Shown here: piece after piece, positions 42,616-52,441 of the stretch
Position numbering within the stretch: position 1 is the stretch's first letter
Layout of the letters: every line of letters begins with the position of its first letter
Origin: Acidisarcina sp.
Lineage (GTDB): Bacteria > Acidobacteriota > Terriglobia > Terriglobales > Acidobacteriaceae
NCBI GenBank assembly: GCA_035539175.1
Contig: DATLIY010000007.1
Location: 806,001-870,000, forward strand
Reading direction: 5' to 3'
Length of the DNA: 64,000 nt
Made by a program: the position numbers and the translations under genes
The notes under the pieces: generated by a model
What the model saw: only the letters and a program-made list of their open reading frames with translations
Told to the model about the DNA's origin: nothing
The model's database searches: none

Positions 42616-44358
42616 ATGGACAATCAGGGCATGGCCAGATTGCTGGCCGAAACAGCGGATCTTCTGGAAATCGGCGGAGGGGATTCCTTTCGCATTCGCT
42701 CGTATCGCAACGCTGCCGAGGCAGTGGAGTCCACCACCCTGCAAATAAGCGCCATCGTGGACGATGCCAAAAAGCTCCAGCAAATTCCCGGGATCGGCAA
42801 AGGCATGGCGGCAAATCTGCTGGCCATCGAGCGTACCGGCACGCTGCCGCTGCGCGAAGAACTGCTGACCAAATACAAACCGACGATGCTCGAACTTCTT
42901 CGCCTTCCGGGCATGGGCCCCAAGACGGTGAGCCTGTTGTGGGAGGCGCTTGAGGTCGCGGATATCGACGCGCTGGAGGCGGCCATCGATGCGGGCAAGG
43001 TCGAGGCGCTGCCGCGCTTCGGCAAGAAGCAGGCCGAGAAGCTGAAAAAAGGCATCTCCGAATATCGCAGAAACAGCGGCCGCTTCCATATCGATGAAGC
43101 GGAACTCGTAGCACAGCAAGTTGCCGGATACCTGATGGGCTTTCCCGGGATCGATAGCGTCACTCCTGCGGGCTCGCTGCGGCGTGGCCGGGAAACGATT
43201 GGAGATGTGGATCTGCTGGCCACCGGCCCTGGCTGCGAAGAGAACTGCGTGAGTGCCGCAGTGGAATACACGGCAGCGTATCCGCCTATCGCCGACATCC
43301 TTGCCAAGGGAGAAAACAAGGTCAGCTTCCGCCTCCGCAGCGGGTTGCAGGTGGACGTCCGCCTGCTGCCCCGTGCCTCGTTTGGAGCGGCGCTGCAATA
43401 CTTCACCGGATCGAAGGCTCACAACGTAGCCGTGCGGCAACGCGCGTTGAAGCACGGCTACACGTTGAGCGAGTACGCCCTGGCCCGGCTCGACGATGGA
43501 TCGGTGGTGGCCGGCGCGACGGAGCAGGAGATCTACGCATCGCTCGGCCTGGATTGGATTCCACCAGAACTGCGCGAAAACAACGGCGAACTGGAAGCTG
43601 CCGCGGAGCACCGGCTTCCCACGCTCATCGAACTCACCGACATTCGCGGCGATGTGCATATGCACACCGTAGCGAGCGACGGCCGCAACACCATCCGAGC
43701 TATGGCAGAGGCGGCGCTGGCACGCGGCTACGAATACATCGCGATCACGGATCACACCAAGAATCTGGCGATGACCAACGGGCTCGACGACCAACGCGCG
43801 CTGGAGCATATCGCGAAGATCCAGGAAGTGGATCGCGAGATGGAGGGCCGCATCCGCATCTTTCCCGGCATCGAAGTCGATATCCTGGCCGAGGGCGAAC
43901 TCGATTTGTCCGATGAGGTTCTGGCACAGATGGATGTGGTCATTGGCAGCGTCCACTCCCTCTTTAATCAGCCGGAAGAACAGATGACCGAGCGCATGCT
44001 GCGGGCGATGGAGAACCCATATCTGCGAATCCTTGGGCATCCGACAGGCAGGCTCCTGCTGCGCCGCGAGCCATACAAGCTGGATTTGCCAAGAGTGCTG
44101 CGACGGGCGGCGGAACTCGGCGTCGCCATGGAGCACAACGCCTATCCCGACCGCCTGGACCTGTGTGACCGCGACATGAGACTGGCGAAAGAGCTGGGCG
44201 TCCCAATCGTCGTCAATACCGATTCCCACCACATCAGCCACATGGAGAAAATGCACTATGGATTGCTGCAGCTGCGGCGAGCCTGGCTGACGAAAGAAGA
44301 TGTGCTGAATACCCGGGATGCCAGCAATTTTCTTGCTGCGCTGCGGCCTCGTCCGTGA
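42616..44358 (+). CDS. polX: DNA polymerase/3'-5' exonuclease PolX
   Basis: A family X repair polymerase of 580 residues fused to a PHP exonuclease. The N-terminal helix-hairpin-helix parts (IPGIGKGMA; LPGMGPKT) lead to the nucleotidyltransferase core with GSLRRGRETIGDVDLL (catalytic aspartates) and VDVRLL. The PHP domain begins at about 350 with GDVHMHTVASDG and ends in VVNTDSHHISHM, so both catalytic sites are complete. It is an isolated gene between the csp terminator and an unknown gene. Confidence 0.95.
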   Translation: MDNQGMARLLAETADLLEIGGGDSFRIRSYRNAAEAVESTTLQISAIVDDAKKLQQIPGIGKGMAANLLAIERTGTLPLREELLTKYKPTMLELLRLPGMGPKTVSLLWEALEVADIDALEAAIDAGKVEALPRFGKKQAEKLKKGISEYRRNSGRFHIDEAELVAQQVAGYLMGFPGIDSVTPAGSLRRGRETIGDVDLLATGPGCEENCVSAAVEYTAAYPPIADILAKGENKVSFRLRSGLQVDVRLLPRASFGAALQYFTGSKAHNVAVRQRALKHGYTLSEYALARLDDGSVVAGATEQEIYASLGLDWIPPELRENNGELEAAAEHRLPTLIELTDIRGDVHMHTVASDGRNTIRAMAEAALARGYEYIAITDHTKNLAMTNGLDDQRALEHIAKIQEVDREMEGRIRIFPGIEVDILAEGELDLSDEVLAQMDVVIGSVHSLFNQPEEQMTERMLRAMENPYLRILGHPTGRLLLRREPYKLDLPRVLRRAAELGVAMEHNAYPDRLDLCDRDMRLAKELGVPIVVNTDSHHISHMEKMHYGLLQLRRAWLTKEDVLNTRDASNFLAALRPRP

Positions 44359-44425
44359 AATATCGAGAGAAAAAGAGTGTTCCCTATCGTCGAGGCTGCG
44401 CAACTCGGGATACAATTTCCCCACT

Positions 44426-45031
44426 GTGAGCGCCACATTGAACTCTCTCTCAAGCGTGCACGACCCGGATGATCTGGGCCGGTCCTCCGATCCCGGCTCC
44501 CATGCCCTCAAGGTCGTCCTGGTAGCTCTCGTGATCGTGGTCGCAGCCATTGCCGCCTACGTCTACCTTGGCGAGAAGCCTCCGGTGGCAACCGGTGAAG
44601 TGATCCGTGTTACTACGATCCCGGTTCATAAAGAATCAAACCTTCCTGCCGCCGCTGGAATGCCGGGCCAGAGCGAGACCTTCGATGAGGTTCTGGTCAT
44701 GGCCCAGGTGCGCTTCCACAACCAGTCCAAGGGGCCGCTATTCCTTCATGAAATGGAGGCGGTGCTGGATCTGCCCAACGACCTGGAGCGGACAAGCCTG
44801 GCGGTCAGTAAGACCGATTTTGAACGGGCCTTTATCGCCTATCCGGAGCTGGCACCGCTGAAGGGCACTCCCATCGTGCGCGAAATTACAGTCGAACCGG
44901 GACAAACGGTGGAGGGGCTGATGCTCTTTCCCTTCCCGCTGACGCGCGAGCAGTATGAGCAGAAGAAATCCCTCGATATCGACGTAATCTTCCTTCATCA
45001 GAAGACTTTGGCGCTGAGGGCACCGCAGTAA
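44426..45031 (+). CDS. Single-pass membrane protein of unknown function
   Basis: A 201-residue protein. A polar N-terminus precedes a strong membrane helix (about 28-50), then an exported beta-rich domain with VMAQVRFHNQSKGPLFLHEMEA and a final segment IDVIFLHQKTLAL. The alternating pattern resembles an Ig-like or LEA-type domain, but I assign no family. The frame is open upstream into polX; the GTG at 44426 starts 67 bases after the polX stop. It ends at a bidirectional hairpin shared with the next, convergent gene. Confidence 0.72.
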   Translation: MSATLNSLSSVHDPDDLGRSSDPGSHALKVVLVALVIVVAAIAAYVYLGEKPPVATGEVIRVTTIPVHKESNLPAAAGMPGQSETFDEVLVMAQVRFHNQSKGPLFLHEMEAVLDLPNDLERTSLAVSKTDFERAFIAYPELAPLKGTPIVREITVEPGQTVEGLMLFPFPLTREQYEQKKSLDIDVIFLHQKTLALRAPQ

Positions 45032-45062
45032 CGGCCTCACCCCGGCAACTCACGGCAAAAAT

Positions 45063-45089
45063 ACAGCCGGCCTCGATGAGGCCGGCTGT
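45063..45089. terminator. Bidirectional terminator between convergent genes
   Basis: A 12-bp perfect stem (ACAGCCGGCCTC / GAGGCCGGCTGT) with a 3-base loop, followed by TTCTGTCTCC. It lies between two unknown membrane-protein genes that face each other. Confidence 0.7.
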
Positions 45090-45116
45090 TCTGTCTCCTG
45101 CTTCTTTGCTCTTCGG

Positions 45117-45932
45117 TTATTTCCCGGCGCTCTTGGGAGCGGAGATGTAGCCGACAACCTGGTTCTTATTGATATTGTTCACCACGAGTTCGTAAAGCAT
45201 GGGATCCTTGCCTGTATAAAACTGCACCGGCTCGTTCAATCCCTTGTCCTTCTTCTCAATCCTCTTGTCATCTGAGATCACATTCAGCGTGAAGCGATTC
45301 CTCTTGGTATCCGCCTTTTTCAGCTCCAGGCTCACAAGCCCCACCGGAATCGGCCTGCTGCCCTTATTCAGCGTGAATTCGTAGTAGTTGCGATCACCCT
45401 TGTGCTTCAGGATCTCGAGTTCGTCGTGATTGTGCGCGATCAGGCCGCTCTGGATTCCCAGATCGCCCTTCATGCTTTGCAACTGCGTTTGCGTGGCCAC
45501 CAGGTCGCTCTGCGTCTTGGCAACGTCGGTCTTCACACCGCCAACCTCGGTCTTGACTCCTGCCACTTCGCCGGAGACTGCGCCAATCTGTTTCTGAGTC
45601 TCGCTCTGTTGCTTCTCCAGGCGGGAAGCGTCGGCCTGCTGGCGGCGCATCAGATCGGTGGCCTTCGCCTCAAGCTGCTTCTGCGTCATTCCGACGGATT
45701 GGCCCAGGGTTTCAGAGGTGACTCTCAGCCGTGCGTTCGTCTCCTTCAGCGCGCTTGCCAGCTTCTCATTCTCCTGCGTCGCGGCAGCGAGAGCCACCTC
45801 AGACTTTGCAAGACGCGAGGACAGGGTGAAGCTCCATATCAATCCACCAATCGACGCTACGATGGCCAGCACCAGGCCACCGATAAAGAGTGAGGAGTAA
45901 TTCCGTTCCGGTGTTTCCAACAAGTCGTCCAT
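45117..45932 (-). CDS. Coiled-coil membrane protein of unknown function
   Basis: A 271-residue protein. One N-terminal helix (about 15-38), then a long coiled coil of alternating charged residues (LAKSEVALAAATQENEKLASALKET through VKTEVGGVKTDVAKTQSDL), with heptad-like VKTEVG/VKTDVA repeats at about 127-150. The last 100 residues form a beta-rich domain (YYEFTLNKGSRPIPVGLVSLELKKAD). The shape suggests a cell-envelope spacer or septum-related protein. I prefer ATG 45932 (MDDLLE) over 45953. Confidence 0.75.
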   Translation of the reverse strand: MDDLLETPERNYSSLFIGGLVLAIVASIGGLIWSFTLSSRLAKSEVALAAATQENEKLASALKETNARLRVTSETLGQSVGMTQKQLEAKATDLMRRQQADASRLEKQQSETQKQIGAVSGEVAGVKTEVGGVKTDVAKTQSDLVATQTQLQSMKGDLGIQSGLIAHNHDELEILKHKGDRNYYEFTLNKGSRPIPVGLVSLELKKADTKRNRFTLNVISDDKRIEKKDKGLNEPVQFYTGKDPMLYELVVNNINKNQVVGYISAPKSAGK

Positions 45933-46020
45933 ATTGGCCTTTCTTCCGTACAAGGGTAACTACACAAGTTGAAGGGAACTCCTCGACTGGCGTTCCCATT
46001 TCACGTTTCCCGATTTCCTT

Positions 46021-46048
46021 TTGACGCAGGGGAACCCCTTACGATAGT
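46021..46048 (+). promoter_or_regulatory. Candidate promoter of thiO
   Basis: TTGACG (46021-46026), 16 bases, GATAGT (46043-46048), placed 31 bases before the GTG start. A TAGAAT closer to the start (46067-46072) is an alternative. Confidence 0.4.
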
Positions 46049-46079
46049 TCATTCTGCCCCCAGCCCCTAGAATAGAAGT

Positions 46080-47168
46080 GTGAAAAGAGCAGACATCGTC
46101 ATAGCCGGCGGCGGGATCATCGGACTCTCGACCGCATTGGAGTTGGTTGCCGAGGGCCTTCGCGTCGTTGTTGTCGAACGGGGACGCCCGATGAACGAAG
46201 CGTCCTGGGCTGCCGCGGGCATGCTTGCGTCTCACGATCCGGAGAATCCGCCGATTCTCGAAGCACTCTCCGAATTGAGCATCCGGCTCTACCCGGCATT
46301 TCTTGAGCGCGTGCAAGCTCTTTCCGGACAGAGCATCCCGCTGCGCACGCGAAGAGCCCTTCAGGGCACCCGCGCAGGAGAGCACTTTGCCGCGGGAACG
46401 CCCTGCCTGGTCGATGCGGCACAGGCCAGGGACACCGTTCCCGGGCTGAACAGCGAAGGCCGCCAGTTCCTGCTTCTGGACGAGGACAGTCTGGACCCAC
46501 GCGACCTCTGCCGGGCGCTGCCTCGCGCGGTGGCCGCAGCCGGCGCGGAATTGCAGGAAGAGACGACGGTCCTCTCCGTCAAAGCCAGCGGACAACGCGT
46601 TGCGGTGGAAACGACCCAGGGGATGATCGATGCAGGACATTTTCTGAACTGCTGCGGAGCGTGGTCCGGCGGGCTACCGGGCGCAACGGGAGATTTTGCG
46701 CCGGATCGCCTCGGCATCGAGCCCCGCAAAGGCCAGTTGGTCACGGTGCAGATGCCGGATCCAGACAGTCTCCGCAACGTGGTGCGCACGCCAGAGACCT
46801 ACCTCGTCCCTCGCGGAGATGGGCGCATCGTGATCGGCGCTACGCTCGAACGCGCCGGGTTCGATAAGGCCGTCGATAGCGACGTGGTTCAGACACTGGT
46901 CGACGAAGCTTGCGCTCTCTGGCCGCCGCTGACCGCGGCAAGGGTGGTGGATACCTGGGTAGGACTTCGGCCAGGATCGGGCGATGGGCTACCACTGCTG
47001 GGTAACTGCGGAGAAGACCGCCTGTGGATGGCAACGGGCCACTTCCGGAACGGGATTCTTCTGGCGCCCGCCACAGCCAGGGTTATGCGCCAGCTCCTGA
47101 CCGGGGAGCCTCCCGAAGTCCCCGTCCAAAGCTTCACCCCGGCTAGATTCGCGGCGGCTAAAGGCTGA
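46080..47168 (+). CDS. thiO: FAD-dependent glycine/D-amino acid oxidase, ThiO-like
   Basis: An FAD oxidoreductase of the DAO family, 362 residues. The dinucleotide-binding motif is DIVIAGGGIIGLSTALELV at the N-terminus, then the conserved EASWAAAGML. The C-terminal part has VGLRPGSGDGLPLLG and GHFRNGILLAPATA. The closest named group is glycine oxidase ThiO, which supplies dehydroglycine for thiazole synthesis. No other thi gene is nearby, so the thiamine role is inferred. The start is GTG. Confidence 0.85.
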   Translation: MKRADIVIAGGGIIGLSTALELVAEGLRVVVVERGRPMNEASWAAAGMLASHDPENPPILEALSELSIRLYPAFLERVQALSGQSIPLRTRRALQGTRAGEHFAAGTPCLVDAAQARDTVPGLNSEGRQFLLLDEDSLDPRDLCRALPRAVAAAGAELQEETTVLSVKASGQRVAVETTQGMIDAGHFLNCCGAWSGGLPGATGDFAPDRLGIEPRKGQLVTVQMPDPDSLRNVVRTPETYLVPRGDGRIVIGATLERAGFDKAVDSDVVQTLVDEACALWPPLTAARVVDTWVGLRPGSGDGLPLLGNCGEDRLWMATGHFRNGILLAPATARVMRQLLTGEPPEVPVQSFTPARFAAAKG

Positions 47169-47227
47169 TTTTCTGTGACGCACGCCCCGTTTCGGACCTG
47201 TCTGCAGACGCCCGCCAAATCTCGAAA

Positions 47228-47257
47228 GTGACAAATGTCGAATTGCTGCGCTATAAA
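47228..47257 (+). promoter_or_regulatory. Candidate promoter of citrate synthase
   Basis: GTGACA (47228-47233), 18 bases, TATAAA (47252-47257). The leader would be about 120 bases, AT-rich by the standard of this window, with a TTTTTTTAATC stretch before the ribosome site. No regulatory RNA fold was recognised. Confidence 0.4.
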
Positions 47258-47384
47258 TCAAGAATATCTAACGGCAGCCGACATGCAGGATCGGGATTCT
47301 TTGTCTTCCCCCCATTCCGGCCAGGCATTTTTAATACAAGTTTTTTTAATCAACGAAGTCAGTTGCAAGGGAGAGTGAGAAGTT

Positions 47385-48521
47385 ATGTCCACCTCGGTCG
47401 CGGTAAAGGGTCTTGAAGGAATCGTCGCAGCCAGCTCAGGAATTTGTTTTATCGATGGAGAGGCGGGCGTCCTTGCCTACCGCGGCATAAATATCCATGA
47501 ACTTGCGGAAAAATCGACATTTGAAGAGACCGCCTATCTCCTGTGGAACGGCAGGCTGCCGAATCGCGAAGAATTGGCCGAGTTCACAAAAGAGCTGACA
47601 AACGCTCGCGTGCTGGATCCTGGGATCATCAGCATGCTGCGCGCCTTTCCGCACAATGCGACCCCGATGGAAGTGCTGCGCACGGCCGTCTCGGCCCTCA
47701 GCTTTTACGACGAAGATGAAAAGATAAACGACCACAACTCCAACATTCGCAAGAGCTTCCATCTGACAGCGCAGATCGCCATGATCGTCGCTATCTACGA
47801 TCGAATGCGTAAGAATCTGCCCATCATTCCAGCGGACCCATCCCTTTCGCACGCAGCCAATTTTCTATGGATGCTGAACGGCAAGAAGCCCTCGGAGACG
47901 GCAACCCGCGCTCTCGATATTGCTCTGATTCTGCATGCAGATCACGAATTGAATGCCTCTACCTTCGCAGCGCGTGTGATTGCAGCGACCCTCTCCGACA
48001 TTCATTCGGCGATCACTGGAGCCCTCGGCGCCCTGAAGGGCCCGCTGCACGGTGGCGCGAATGAGGCCGTGATGCGGCTCCTCTTCCTTATCGATAAGGA
48101 GGGTGAGGATCCGGTGGAGTATGTGAAAAAACTCCTAGCCGAAAAGAAGAAGGTCATGGGCTTTGGCCATCGCGTCTACCACACGGAAGATCCGCGCGCG
48201 ACCCATCTGCGACAGATGTCCGAGAGCCTCGGGCGCGCCTCCGGCAATTCCAAGTGGTTTGAGATGTCGCGCAAGATCGAAGAGTTCATCCTTAAGGAAA
48301 AGAAGCTCAACGCCAACGTCGACTTTTATTCCGCATCCACCTACACCACCCTGGGCATCGATCTCGATCTCTTCACACCCATCTTCGCGATGAGCCGGAT
48401 TGCGGGTTGGACAGCTCACGTCATCGAGCAGCAGGACGACAATCGCCTGATTCGCCCGCGTGCCGAGTACATCGGGCCAGTCTATCCTGCGCCTTATGTT
48501 CCGATGGATCAAAGGCCTTAA
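47385..48521 (+). CDS. gltA: Citrate synthase
   Basis: The first TCA-cycle enzyme, 378 residues. GPLHGGANEAVM holds one catalytic histidine, GFGHRVYHTEDPR the second (family signature GFGHRVY), and NVDFYSASTYTTLGI the catalytic aspartate. The length fits the short, AT-independent type I dimer class; 2-methylcitrate synthase is a close relative and cannot be excluded. The ATG has GGGAGAG upstream. No prp gene adjoins, so citrate synthase is preferred. Confidence 0.93.
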   Translation: MSTSVAVKGLEGIVAASSGICFIDGEAGVLAYRGINIHELAEKSTFEETAYLLWNGRLPNREELAEFTKELTNARVLDPGIISMLRAFPHNATPMEVLRTAVSALSFYDEDEKINDHNSNIRKSFHLTAQIAMIVAIYDRMRKNLPIIPADPSLSHAANFLWMLNGKKPSETATRALDIALILHADHELNASTFAARVIAATLSDIHSAITGALGALKGPLHGGANEAVMRLLFLIDKEGEDPVEYVKKLLAEKKKVMGFGHRVYHTEDPRATHLRQMSESLGRASGNSKWFEMSRKIEEFILKEKKLNANVDFYSASTYTTLGIDLDLFTPIFAMSRIAGWTAHVIEQQDDNRLIRPRAEYIGPVYPAPYVPMDQRP

Positions 48522-48552
48522 CTCGCAGGCGCGGATGCCGTGGCGGGGGAGA

Positions 48553-48698
48553 AGCAGGTCCTTCGCTTCGCTCAGGATGACAAGCGCTTTGCTGCATGAC
48601 AATCGCTTCGCGCATGACAGTCGCTTCGTTCTGGATGACAAGCCTTCGCTCTGGTTGACAGGCGCTTTGCTGCATGACAATCGCTTCGCTCTGGACGC
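48553..48698. repeat. Imperfect 19-21-bp tandem repeat array
   Basis: About seven units of a TTCGCTCTGGATGACAATCGC-like sequence follow gltA. Two copies of a 28-base block (48584-48611, 48662-48689) are identical. The first unit is preceded by GAAGCAGGTCCTTCGCTTCG and reads as part of a CTTCGCTCAGGATGAC dispersed repeat. There are no spacers, and no gene in the 272-base gap 48522-48793. Confidence 0.75.
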
Positions 48699-48793
48699 AA
48701 GCATGATCTCAGGATGAGGCGGTGACGCTTGGTCCTTCAGCGGGAGCCGCTCCTCGCCAACTCCCGCTGCGGATCCGGCGAGGGAGCCGCCTG

Positions 48794-49363
48794 CTACTTC
48801 CCTTCCATGCGGCTGCGACTTGCCGGTGGCACAATGCCATTCATCCGCATGTACTCCACCATCTGACCGTAGTGGTCCATAAAGTGAGCGATTCCGAACG
48901 AGGTCATCCCGGCGCGGGTGCCTTTCGGGGTCATCTCAAAGGCGTTCTCCGGAGTCATCGTGTCCACCGCCTTCTGGGCGACGACGAAGGAATCCTTGAG
49001 CGCCTTCACTATGTCTGCCTTCGTTGTCAGCTTCTCGATCGACGACCCATCCTCTGACGATCCGGAGAAGGATCCCCAGTAATGATAGTTCGCCTCGGCG
49101 ATATGCTTTACCTGCTGCGCGAAGGTGCGGACGCCCTTGAACTCGCCCTGCGTGGGAGCGAAGTTGTATTTCTCCTCCGGCATAGCTTCGGCAGCGCTAA
49201 CCACCACATTCTCAAATCCGCTAAGCAACTTACCGTAAGCCTGAGAGGGCGAAACTTTGGTGCCGACGGGGGGCATCTCAGGCTTGGCCTGACACAGCGC
49301 AGCCGTGGGCGCAAGCAGCAGGCAACAAAAGGCAAATGCCGGGAAACGGTAGGGGATCTTCAC
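48794..49363 (-). CDS. Exported DinB-family protein
   Basis: A 189-residue protein with a signal peptide (up to CQAKPE, about residue 26) and a DinB-like four-helix bundle. The likely metal histidines are in HIAEANYHYW and GIAHFMDHYGQMV. DinB relatives are metal-dependent transferases or hydrolases, but this one appears exported and its activity is unknown. The GTG at 49363 has a perfect GGAGG 6 bases upstream, so I prefer it to the ATG nine codons earlier. Confidence 0.83.
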   Translation of the reverse strand: MKIPYRFPAFAFCCLLLAPTAALCQAKPEMPPVGTKVSPSQAYGKLLSGFENVVVSAAEAMPEEKYNFAPTQGEFKGVRTFAQQVKHIAEANYHYWGSFSGSSEDGSSIEKLTTKADIVKALKDSFVVAQKAVDTMTPENAFEMTPKGTRAGMTSFGIAHFMDHYGQMVEYMRMNGIVPPASRSRMEGK

Positions 49364-49500
49364 AGAACACCTCCAGAAGGGCGTATCCATTGCGACGAAA
49401 AGCCTACCAGATCCTCGACCTGCATGCAGGGCTCAGCTTGTGATGGGATGAAGGCGCTCCAGCCCGGCACACCGTAGAATAGAAACAGGGGAATCGCAGC

Positions 49501-50712
49501 ATGCACCGCGTATACATGGACGCGAACGCCACCACGCCTCTGCTGCCGGAGGTGATGGCGGCGATGCGTCCCTGGTTCGACGAGCAGTTTGGCAACGCAT
49601 CGTCGATCCATTTCCACGGACAGCGTGCGCGCGCGGCGGTCGACCACGCACGAGAAACGGTTGCCACGATGCTGGACTGCCGTCCGGCGGAGATCGTTTT
49701 TACGAGCGGCGGTACTGAGGGAGACAACCTGGCGCTCTTCGGCATGCTGCAGCCGGGAGATCACCTGATTACCAGCTCGATCGAGCACCACGCAGTGCTG
49801 CATGCGGCCGAGCACCTGCGCGATCGGGGGATCGAGGTCACATTTCTTCCGGTGTCCAGCTCCGGCCTCGTCGATCCGGAGGATGTGCGCCGCGCCCTTC
49901 GCCCGCAGACAAAACTGATCAGCGTGATGACGGCCAACAATGAGACCGGAGTGCTCCAGCCCGTTGCGGAGATCGGCCAGATTGCCCAGGAAGCAGATGT
50001 TTACTTCCATACCGACGCAGTGCAGGCTGCGGCCAAGCTGCCTTTGGATGTCAAGTCGATCGGCTGCGATCTGCTGACGATCTCAGGCCACAAGATGCAT
50101 GCGCCGCAAGGAACGGGCGTCCTGTACGTTCGCCGGGGAACGCAGATTGAGCCGCTCTTTTTCGGCGGCCTCCACGAGCGTCATCGCCGCGCGGGAACCG
50201 AGAACGTCGCAGGCATCGTCGGGCTGGGCAAGGCCGCCGAGCTTGCCATGGCTGGGCTGGAGGCGGGAGTGCCCCTGAAGATGGCCGCGCTCCGCGACCG
50301 CCTGGAGACGCAGATTCTCGGGAGCATCGACGAGGCCGGGATCAACGGCGGCGAATCTCCGCGAGTGGCCAACACGACAAACCTCTGGTTCGACCACGTA
50401 GAGGCGGAGGCGCTGGTCATCGCGCTCGACCTGAAGGGTTTGGCGGTTTCGGGCGGCTCGGCGTGCCAGTCGGGCGCTACTGAGCCGTCGCATGTATTGC
50501 TGGCCATGGGACTCTCAGAGGAACGTGCCCGCGCCAGTGTGCGCTTCAGCCTGATGAAGACGACCACCGAGGAAGATGTAGATTTCGCCGCATCGCTGGT
50601 GCCGCAGGCGGTTGCGCGCCTGAGAGAACTCTCGCCTGTGTATGCGAAGAAGTCCGCGGCCACGAAGACTGCATTTGCAATGAATAGTTATGAGGAGCGG
50701 AGACTTCCATGA
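49501..50712 (+). CDS. Cysteine desulfurase, IscS/NifS class
   Basis: A PLP enzyme of 403 residues that releases sulfur from cysteine. The PLP lysine is in [10 protein letters not shown], with NNETGVLQP upstream. The persulfide cysteine is in GSACQSG, with Q in place of the usual T or S. Its end overlaps mnmA as ATGA, so the two proteins are probably made together. By analogy with Bacillus YrvO it would supply sulfur directly to MnmA for tRNA 2-thiouridine. The separate MIP18-like protein suggests other Fe-S genes lie elsewhere. Confidence 0.93.
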   Translation: MHRVYMDANATTPLLPEVMAAMRPWFDEQFGNASSIHFHGQRARAAVDHARETVATMLDCRPAEIVFTSGGTEGDNLALFGMLQPGDHLITSSIEHHAVLHAAEHLRDRGIEVTFLPVSSSGLVDPEDVRRALRPQTKLISVMTANNETGVLQPVAEIGQIAQEADVYFHTDAVQAAAKLPLDVKSIGCDLLTISGHKMHAPQGTGVLYVRRGTQIEPLFFGGLHERHRRAGTENVAGIVGLGKAAELAMAGLEAGVPLKMAALRDRLETQILGSIDEAGINGGESPRVANTTNLWFDHVEAEALVIALDLKGLAVSGGSACQSGATEPSHVLLAMGLSEERARASVRFSLMKTTTEEDVDFAASLVPQAVARLRELSPVYAKKSAATKTAFAMNSYEERRLP

Positions 50713-51833
50713 CCGAGGGCAGCGTGAATCCGCAGACCATCGCCGTAGCCATGTCCGGAGGTGTGGATTCCTCGACAGTGGCAGCGATGCTGAAGGCGGA
50801 GGGCTACAACCTGATCGGCCTGACTCTGCAGCTCTGGAATCAGCGGCGGCTTGCCGGCAAGGAGGGCATGCCGGAGCAGGTGCAGGGCCGTTGCTGCTCG
50901 ATTGATGACGTATACGACGCCCGCCACGTGGCTGAGGAGCTGGGCATTCCATACTACGTCGTGAATCAGGAGGAGCGCTTCGAGCGCGATGTGGTGCAGC
51001 CTTTCGTCCGCGAATACCTCGCCGGACGCACGCCAATTCCCTGCTCGCTCTGCAACAACCATTTGAAGTTCGATCAACTGCTGCTCACCGCGCGGCAGAT
51101 TGGCGCGGACCGGATCGCTACCGGCCACTATGCCCGCAACGAGTTTGACGCCGAGCGTGGACGCTGGATCCTGAAGCGGCCCGCGGATACCTCAAAGGAC
51201 CAGACTTACTTTCTCTTTGGACTTACCCAGGAGCAACTCTCCCGTACGCTTTTCCCGCTCGGCAATTACACCAAGCCGCGAGTTCGCGAGATCGCTCACC
51301 AGGCCGGACTCGCTCTGGCCTCGAAGCCGGATTCGCAGGAGATTTGCTTCATTCCCGGCGGCGACTATAAGCGCTTCATGGAAGCCTACCTCGAAGAGCA
51401 GGGAGAGGTCGTTCCGGACTCCACAGGGGAACTGGTATCTGCGGCTGGCGAGGTCCTGGGCCGTCACGAAGGCATTCACCACTTCACCGTCGGGCAGCGT
51501 AAGGGGCTGGGTGTCTCTTCCCCCTCGCCACTCTACGTTCTGCAGATCGATAACACCTCGCATCGTGTCACGGTTGGGCCGGAAGCAGATCTGGCCACCA
51601 AGACGCTGCGCGCCCGGCAATTGAACTGGATTGCGATCCCCGAATTAGCTGGCGAGATGCGGGTGCAGATCAAGATTCGCCATCGGTTTGAGCCGGCGTG
51701 GGCCACCATCCGCCAGACCGCTGCGGATGAAGTCACCGCCACGTTCGACGAGCCTGCGCGTGCGGTCACCCCAGGCCAGGCCGCGGTCTTCTATTCCGAA
51801 GATGAAGTCGTCGGCGGTGGCTGGATCGTATGA
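50709..51833 (+). CDS. mnmA: tRNA-specific 2-thiouridylase MnmA
   Basis: The enzyme that thiolates U34 of tRNA(Lys/Glu/Gln). The ATP-binding P-loop is [12 protein letters not shown] near the N-terminus, and the two catalytic cysteines are in IPCSLCNN and [10 protein letters not shown]. Also present are ATGHYAR and [14 protein letters not shown]. It starts inside the stop of the cysteine desulfurase gene (ATGA). The length of 374 is normal, so activity is expected. Confidence 0.96.
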   Translation: MTEGSVNPQTIAVAMSGGVDSSTVAAMLKAEGYNLIGLTLQLWNQRRLAGKEGMPEQVQGRCCSIDDVYDARHVAEELGIPYYVVNQEERFERDVVQPFVREYLAGRTPIPCSLCNNHLKFDQLLLTARQIGADRIATGHYARNEFDAERGRWILKRPADTSKDQTYFLFGLTQEQLSRTLFPLGNYTKPRVREIAHQAGLALASKPDSQEICFIPGGDYKRFMEAYLEEQGEVVPDSTGELVSAAGEVLGRHEGIHHFTVGQRKGLGVSSPSPLYVLQIDNTSHRVTVGPEADLATKTLRARQLNWIAIPELAGEMRVQIKIRHRFEPAWATIRQTAADEVTATFDEPARAVTPGQAAVFYSEDEVVGGGWIV

Positions 51834-51862
51834 CTCAACGCACCCCTTTTGCAGGGTAGCGG

Positions 51863-52381
51863 CTATAGAACCGGGTTTCCGCCGTTTTTGGAGTGATCGC
51901 CAGGAGCGTGATCCCGTTGCAGAAGAGTCTCAAGACCTGCGCGGAAGCCCTGAAACAGCCCCTGCACCTTGCGGACCGGGATGGCAATCCCTTCCTGCAG
52001 GCTGACCGTCGCATGGTGAAGGCCGTCCAGCGTTCCTGAGACCATGTTGTCCATTCGCTCAGCCTGATGGCGAGTGCGGTCCACCATCTCATCGACGGCG
52101 GCGTTCACGTGTTCGGTCTGATGGCGTACCGTGTGGCTCACCTCTGTGAAGTTGGTCGCCATTACTTTGATCTTTGGAGAGACATCCTCAAGGAGATGCC
52201 GGGTGGTCGCCAGTGCCGGCAGGATGTGCTCCTTCAGCTCATCCAGAAGCCGGGTTACCTCAGCTATTGCTTTCCGTGTACCCAGGAATATACCGATCAG
52301 GACACAGGCCTGAATGAAGATGCCAATCGAGGTGATTGCTGTGATCGCGATGAGAGTGTCTTGCATTGTCCATTCGTGCAT
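51863..52381 (-). CDS. Membrane-anchored helical protein, DUF948-like
   Basis: A 172-residue protein. An N-terminal membrane helix (about 6-36) is followed by long amphipathic helices without strong conserved motifs (VTRLLDELKEHILPAL, RHQTEHVNAAVDEMVDRTR). It resembles the DUF948 general-stress-type proteins. A start at ATG 52366 is also possible. It is convergent with mnmA and lies 61 bases after the YtxH-type gene on the same strand, which has a similar layout, so both may respond to envelope stress. Confidence 0.72.
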   Translation of the reverse strand: MHEWTMQDTLIAITAITSIGIFIQACVLIGIFLGTRKAIAEVTRLLDELKEHILPALATTRHLLEDVSPKIKVMATNFTEVSHTVRHQTEHVNAAVDEMVDRTRHQAERMDNMVSGTLDGLHHATVSLQEGIAIPVRKVQGLFQGFRAGLETLLQRDHAPGDHSKNGGNPVL

Positions 52382-52441
52382 GTAGTTCTGGCCCCTCGAT
52401 TGGCATCGTGCTTATATAGAAAGACTGAAATTCCAGCCGGT

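Noticed and set aside
42604-44550. 648-codon minus-strand frame opposite polX
   Set aside because: It has a run of histidine and glutamine-rich segments typical of shadows, while polX has complete polymerase and PHP motifs.
48553-48698. CRISPR array
   Set aside because: Units are 19-21 bases with no spacers between, and no cas genes are near.
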